From NCBI GenBank assembly GCA_934700385.1, contig CAKUXO010000010.1, positions 1 through 64,000 on the forward strand: a stretch of DNA of 64,000 nt. The letters run 5' to 3'. Position 1 is the stretch's first letter; the number at the start of each line of letters is the position of its first letter. A program made the position numbers and the translations under genes. This document shows positions 60,692 through 64,000 of this stretch, in pieces. The DNA is from an uncultured Candidatus Melainabacteria bacterium. Lineage in GTDB: Bacteria; Cyanobacteriota; Vampirovibrionia; Gastranaerophilales; Gastranaerophilaceae. The notes beneath the pieces were generated by a model. That model had not been told where the DNA came from and ran no database searches. It worked only from the letters and a program-made list of their open reading frames with translations.

Positions 60692-62329
60692 ATGTTGGAG
60701 AGGAATTTGAAAAAGAATAGTAAAATAATTATTACTTTTTTTGTTCTTCTTGCATTATTTTATTCATATAACGCAAGCTCTTTAGCTATTGAAGAAAATC
60801 AAACTCAAATTACTCAAGAAAAAAAGCACTTTAACTTTTTCAAAAAGAATAAAAATAATAGTCAAAATGAAACCCCTAAAGAAAATAAAAAACAAAAAAA
60901 ATTAAGCCTGTTTAATAAAAAATCAAGAGTGGAAGAAATTAAACTTCCCCCTGTAATAGAGGGAAGACCAAAAATCCCTTTTAATCAATTGAAAGTTATG
61001 GCGCTTGATGATTGTGTTGATTATGCAATTGAACACAATCCTAATTTAGCTGTTTCAAAAGAAAAAATAAAAGCCGCTCAAGCAGGTATTGGGGTTGCAA
61101 AAAGTAATTATGCACCAAAATTAACCGGCAGAGTAAATTATAATCATAACAATAATAATGGAACAAGAATTGTTAATTCGCAAGATAATTCAATTGGTTT
61201 TAATGTTGGTGTTTCAGAAATGATTTGGGATTTTGGCAGAACAAAAGCTAAAATTAATATGTCAAAATATGACACAATGTCAGCACAATATGATTATGAT
61301 TATGATATTTTAAATGTTACTTATGACGTTAAAATTAACTATTATAAGGTTTTATCCGCTCTAGCTAATCTTGATATTTATGAGCAAAATGTTAGAATTC
61401 AAACCCTTAATCAACAAAGAACAAAAGCGATGTTTGAAGAAGGTTTGAAATCTAAGATTGATGTAGTTAATGCTGATGTTAATTTAACAGACGCTAAAAT
61501 TCAACTTGTTGAGGGGCAAAACAATCTTCAAACGGCGATAATTGCACTTCAAAATTCAATGTATTATCAAGAAGATAAACCATTCATTGTGCAAAACACA
61601 GAAAACTTTGGTTTTTTAAAGGCAGATTATAGAAAAAAAGTTGAAAGTTTAACAACAATTAAACCAACTTCTGGTGAATTTAAAAAAACTAAAGACGGTT
61701 TAATTATGTTAACATCAGGAATTGAGCACCGTGATATAATTCAAAATTTTGAATTTAAACCGCTTTTATTATCTAAAAAAGAAGCAGTTGAGCAAGCTCT
61801 TGAACTTCGCCCTGATTTAAAATCTAATGAAATGTTAGCATTGGTTCAAAATGAATCTCTAAAAGCTATAAGAAGACAATATGCCCCTGAAATTACAGGC
61901 GATTTAACTTGGGGCTATACAAAAAGCGAATCAACATATTCAAGCCCACTGCAACTAGGGGCAAGCATTGGCGTAGGTTCAATTAATCCTTATGGAATTC
62001 ATTATCAAATTAAAGAAGGCGAAAGCTATTTAGATATTGCCTTACAAAATATAAACATAGCAAAATCAGATATTTTCTGGCAAGTTCAAACAAACTATGT
62101 TAATATGCGCCAATTAGAAAGAAGAATTCCTTTAATGAATTTAAAAGTTAAAGCTACTTTGGAAAACTTTGAATTGGCAGACGGTCGTTATGGCGTTGGT
62201 TTAAATAATTATGTTGAACTTCAAGACGCACTTACAAACTATAATAATTCTCAGCTTAATTTTGTTGAAGCAGTTTTTCAATATAATGTTGCAAGAGAAA
62301 CCTTACTTAAATCTATGGGGGTTAAATGA
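60692..62329 (+). CDS. TolC-family outer-membrane efflux protein
   Basis: This 545-residue outer-membrane channel has an N-terminal signal (IIITFFVLLALFYSYNASSLA). A Lys/Asn-rich linker follows (about 30-85), then two outer-membrane-efflux repeats starting LDDCVDYAIEHNPNLAVSKEKI and KKEAVEQALELRPDLKSNE. The ATG at 60692 is listed, but a TTG at 60707 with GGAG 6 nt upstream is a strong alternative start. It is coupled to the next gene by a 4-bp overlap. An envelope with an outer membrane is implied. Confidence 0.93.
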   Translation: MLERNLKKNSKIIITFFVLLALFYSYNASSLAIEENQTQITQEKKHFNFFKKNKNNSQNETPKENKKQKKLSLFNKKSRVEEIKLPPVIEGRPKIPFNQLKVMALDDCVDYAIEHNPNLAVSKEKIKAAQAGIGVAKSNYAPKLTGRVNYNHNNNNGTRIVNSQDNSIGFNVGVSEMIWDFGRTKAKINMSKYDTMSAQYDYDYDILNVTYDVKINYYKVLSALANLDIYEQNVRIQTLNQQRTKAMFEEGLKSKIDVVNADVNLTDAKIQLVEGQNNLQTAIIALQNSMYYQEDKPFIVQNTENFGFLKADYRKKVESLTTIKPTSGEFKKTKDGLIMLTSGIEHRDIIQNFEFKPLLLSKKEAVEQALELRPDLKSNEMLALVQNESLKAIRRQYAPEITGDLTWGYTKSESTYSSPLQLGASIGVGSINPYGIHYQIKEGESYLDIALQNINIAKSDIFWQVQTNYVNMRQLERRIPLMNLKVKATLENFELADGRYGVGLNNYVELQDALTNYNNSQLNFVEAVFQYNVARETLLKSMGVK

Positions 62330-63468
62330 AAAAAAGATATATAACACTTGGCGTAATAATTTTTGTGGTTTTGGTTTTTGTTTTAATTTCTTTTAAATCA
62401 AAAACAGTTAAATATGTAACAAAGCCACTTAAAAAAGAAACAATAACACAATATGTTGAAGCATCTGGAACAATTAAACCAATTAACACAATTGAAGTTG
62501 GTACACAGGTTTCAGGTACTGTTTTAAAAATTTATGTTGATTACAATTCAAAAGTTAAAAAAGGTCAGCTTTTAGCAGAATTAGACCCAAGTTTATTTCA
62601 AGCAAATGTTGATCAATCAAGCGCAAAGTTAAATAATGCAAAAGCAAGCCTAGCAAAAGCAAAGGCAACTTTGGCATATAAAAAGAATAATTATCAAAGA
62701 TATAAACATCTTTTTGAAAAAAATTATGTTTCAAAAGATGATGTTGAATTAGCGCAATCTAACTATCTTCAAGCAAAAGCCGAAGTTAGCGCCATGCAAG
62801 CAGAAGTTAGCGCTGCAAGTGCTTCTTTAGAAAACAATTTAACAAACTTAAGATATTCTAAAATTACATCTCCTGTAGATGGAACGGTTATTTCAAGAGC
62901 CGTTGACGTTGGGCAAACGGTTGCCGCAAGTTTTAACACTCCAACATTATTTGAAGTAGCTAAAGATTTAACAAAAATGCAAATTGAAACAAGCGTATCT
63001 GAAGCAGATATCGGCAAAATTAAAACAGGTCAAAAGGCTGAATATACGCTAGATGGTTATCAAGATAAGATTTTTGAGGGCGAAGTAACTCAAGTTCGTC
63101 TTGCTTCAACAACAACAAATAACGTTGTAACTTATACAGTTATTGTTTCAGTAGATAACACAGATGGTTTTGCAATCCCAGGGATGAGTGCTAATGTTTC
63201 AATTATTACAGGTCAAGCAAAAGATGTTTTATGTACTGAAACAAAAGCTCTTAAATTTACACCTGCTAATAACAAAGAAAAATTTGATAAACAAGGTATT
63301 TGGATTTTGAAAAAAAGCGGGCCTAAAAGATATAACATTGAAGTTGGTATTTCAGACGATAACCTTGTTCAAGTTATTTCAGACGAGTTGAAAGAAAACG
63401 ATAAGGTTATTATTGAATCTTCTGACGGTGGCAAGAAACAGGCTAAAGGCGGTTTCAGAGGACCGTAG
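62326..63468 (+). CDS. MacA/HlyD-type periplasmic adaptor
   Basis: This 380-residue membrane-fusion protein has one N-terminal anchor (LGVIIFVVLVFVLISF). The lipoyl/barrel-sandwich halves are EASGTIKPINTIEVGTQVSG and SPVDGTVISRAVDVGQTV. An Ala/Lys-rich coiled-coil hairpin lies at about 95-185, and a beta-barrel and membrane-proximal domain follow to a basic C-terminus. It joins an inner-membrane transporter to TolC, but no MacB-type ABC gene follows: the next 460 bp are non-coding. The transporter is probably encoded elsewhere. Confidence 0.93.
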   Translation: MKKRYITLGVIIFVVLVFVLISFKSKTVKYVTKPLKKETITQYVEASGTIKPINTIEVGTQVSGTVLKIYVDYNSKVKKGQLLAELDPSLFQANVDQSSAKLNNAKASLAKAKATLAYKKNNYQRYKHLFEKNYVSKDDVELAQSNYLQAKAEVSAMQAEVSAASASLENNLTNLRYSKITSPVDGTVISRAVDVGQTVAASFNTPTLFEVAKDLTKMQIETSVSEADIGKIKTGQKAEYTLDGYQDKIFEGEVTQVRLASTTTNNVVTYTVIVSVDNTDGFAIPGMSANVSIITGQAKDVLCTETKALKFTPANNKEKFDKQGIWILKKSGPKRYNIEVGISDDNLVQVISDELKENDKVIIESSDGGKKQAKGGFRGP

Positions 63469-63597
63469 GAAAAAAGATAGAGTCGCAGACGAAATGCGCT
63501 ATATAACATGTATAGGCTGTGTCCACAAGCAGTTTCAATATTTAACTCATACGAAATTTTAAATGTTTTTGTTGGGCAACATCCAGCTCTACAATCG

Positions 63598-63706
63598 GTC
63601 ATCCTGAACTCGTTTCAGGATCTAGTATGTTTCAGTGTTTACAAGAGTTTTGCCCTGTTTCTATCAATGAAACTTGGTAAGATCCCGAAACAAGGTTCGG
63701 GATGAC
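63598..63706. repeat. REP-like element, copy C
   Basis: It begins GTCATCCTGAACTCGTTTC and ends GTTCGGGATGAC, nearly identical to copy A (37015), with shared left flank CATCCA-CTC-ACAATCG-like sequence. It is intergenic, downstream of the adaptor gene. Confidence 0.88.
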
Positions 63707-63730
63707 GAGTTCTATGATGGTGCATAGGCT

Positions 63731-63826
63731 TCACACACCTTGTGCCCTCGCTTTGCTCGGGTATGGTTTCTCAAACGGTAAAAGCTCAACGCTTTCGCTG
63801 TTCTCGTCACACACCTTGTGCCCTCG
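63731..63826 (+). repeat. 20-bp direct repeat pair
   Basis: TCACACACCTTGTGCCCTCG occurs at 63731-63750 and again at 63807-63826. It lies in a GC-richer non-coding block (63720-63870). Confidence 0.8.
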
Positions 63827-63881
63827 TCTGCGTTTGCCAAGTTCACCCTGTGAACTAAGGCGCACTTGACTTGGGTAAACA

Positions 63882-63904
63882 AAAAGCCCTCGAAGAGGGC
63901 TTTA
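63882..63904. terminator. Terminator upstream of the window-edge gene
   Basis: AAAAGCCCTCGAAGAGGGCTTTT-like hairpin between the REP-like region and the minus-strand edge gene. Confidence 0.82.
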
Positions 63905-63928
63905 AAAAGTATTGCTTAAAATTGTTAA

Positions 63929-64000
63929 TTAGTTAAAACTGCCTGTTTTAGCGTATTGTTTGTGTTTTTCTTCTCTGTTTTCATATAGTGGCATTAATTT
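63929..64000 (-). CDS. C-terminal end of a gene cut by the window edge
   Basis: On the minus strand 23 codons (PLYENREEKHKQYAK then TGSFN) end in TAA at 63931-63929, just before an intrinsic terminator. The coding look and the terminator support a real gene continuing beyond the window. Not recognised. Confidence 0.55.
   Translation of the reverse strand, partial: KLMPLYENREEKHKQYAKTGSFN

Larger units (their letters stand above)
63469..63928. other. 460-bp non-coding region
   Basis: It contains REP-like copy C, the 20-bp direct repeat and a terminator, with no supported gene. Confidence 0.6.

Overview
The window is AT-rich DNA (A/T-biased third positions, TTA/AAA/GAA/ATT codons) that reads as a chromosome segment of a gut-type, non-photosynthetic relative of cyanobacteria: Vampirovibrionia/Melainabacteria, most likely Gastranaerophilales. 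Three observations support this. The ATP synthase operon runs a-c-b'-b-delta-alpha-gamma, with two different b-type subunits and with beta and epsilon absent, as in cyanobacteria. The flagellar genes flgB-flgC-fliE are present, and true cyanobacteria lack them. The prepilin-like Cys-rich protein and several lineage-type hypotheticals also fit. The assignment is inference from gene content, not from a marker phylogeny.

Layout. 1-3.3 kb: minus-strand operon of a REC-PAS histidine kinase, a NarL-type regulator and an exported protein. 3.4-9.7 kb: a large unknown protein, a phosphohexomutase and lysS. 9.7-10.3 kb: a promoter, a possible structured leader, tRNA-Leu(UAG) and a 168-bp tandem duplication that repeats the tRNA tail and its terminator. 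10.4-15.1 kb: a LysM-amidase, ferritin, two unknown proteins and comF. 15.2-20.1 kb: a minus-strand run of membrane protein, radical SAM/SPASM protein, M16 peptidase and parvulin. 20.2-24.4 kb: a PHP protein, then the end of the spc ribosomal operon (rpsE-rpmD-rplO-secY-adk) with its own promoter and hairpin leader. 24.4-30.7 kb: a ferritin-like-fold protein, a 17-residue-repeat protein, a degenerate HD-GYP protein, an ATP-grasp protein and three YtxH/DUF948-type envelope proteins.

30.8-34.8 kb is the most accessory-looking stretch. It starts at tRNA-Asn and holds a DUF4236 protein of different codon flavour, two XRE regulators, a small HAD protein and short hydrophobic ORFs. 34.9-36.9 kb encodes a prepilin-type N-terminus fused to about 18 Cys-rich modules (106 Cys in 678 residues), the most striking protein here. 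37.3-44.5 kb: a small protein, the ATP synthase operon and glnA. 45-49.1 kb: a two-component pair followed by flgB-flgC-fliE and a strong terminator. 49.1-58 kb: membrane pyrophosphatase, glmS, a GH57 glycosidase and a sensor kinase. 58.1-63.5 kb: smpB, pheA, a regulator made of four tandem winged-helix domains, and a TolC-MacA-like efflux pair. A roughly 109-bp REP-like element occurs three times (37.0, 44.7 and 63.6 kb), always between genes.

How the genes work together. Energy coupling is by a proton-type F-ATPase plus a proton/sodium-pumping pyrophosphatase. Cell-wall and nucleotide-sugar supply comes from glmS and the phosphohexomutase, and glucan turnover from GH57. Two complete kinase/regulator pairs, a third kinase and several HTH regulators provide control. 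No CRISPR array, rRNA, transposase or phage structural gene was seen.
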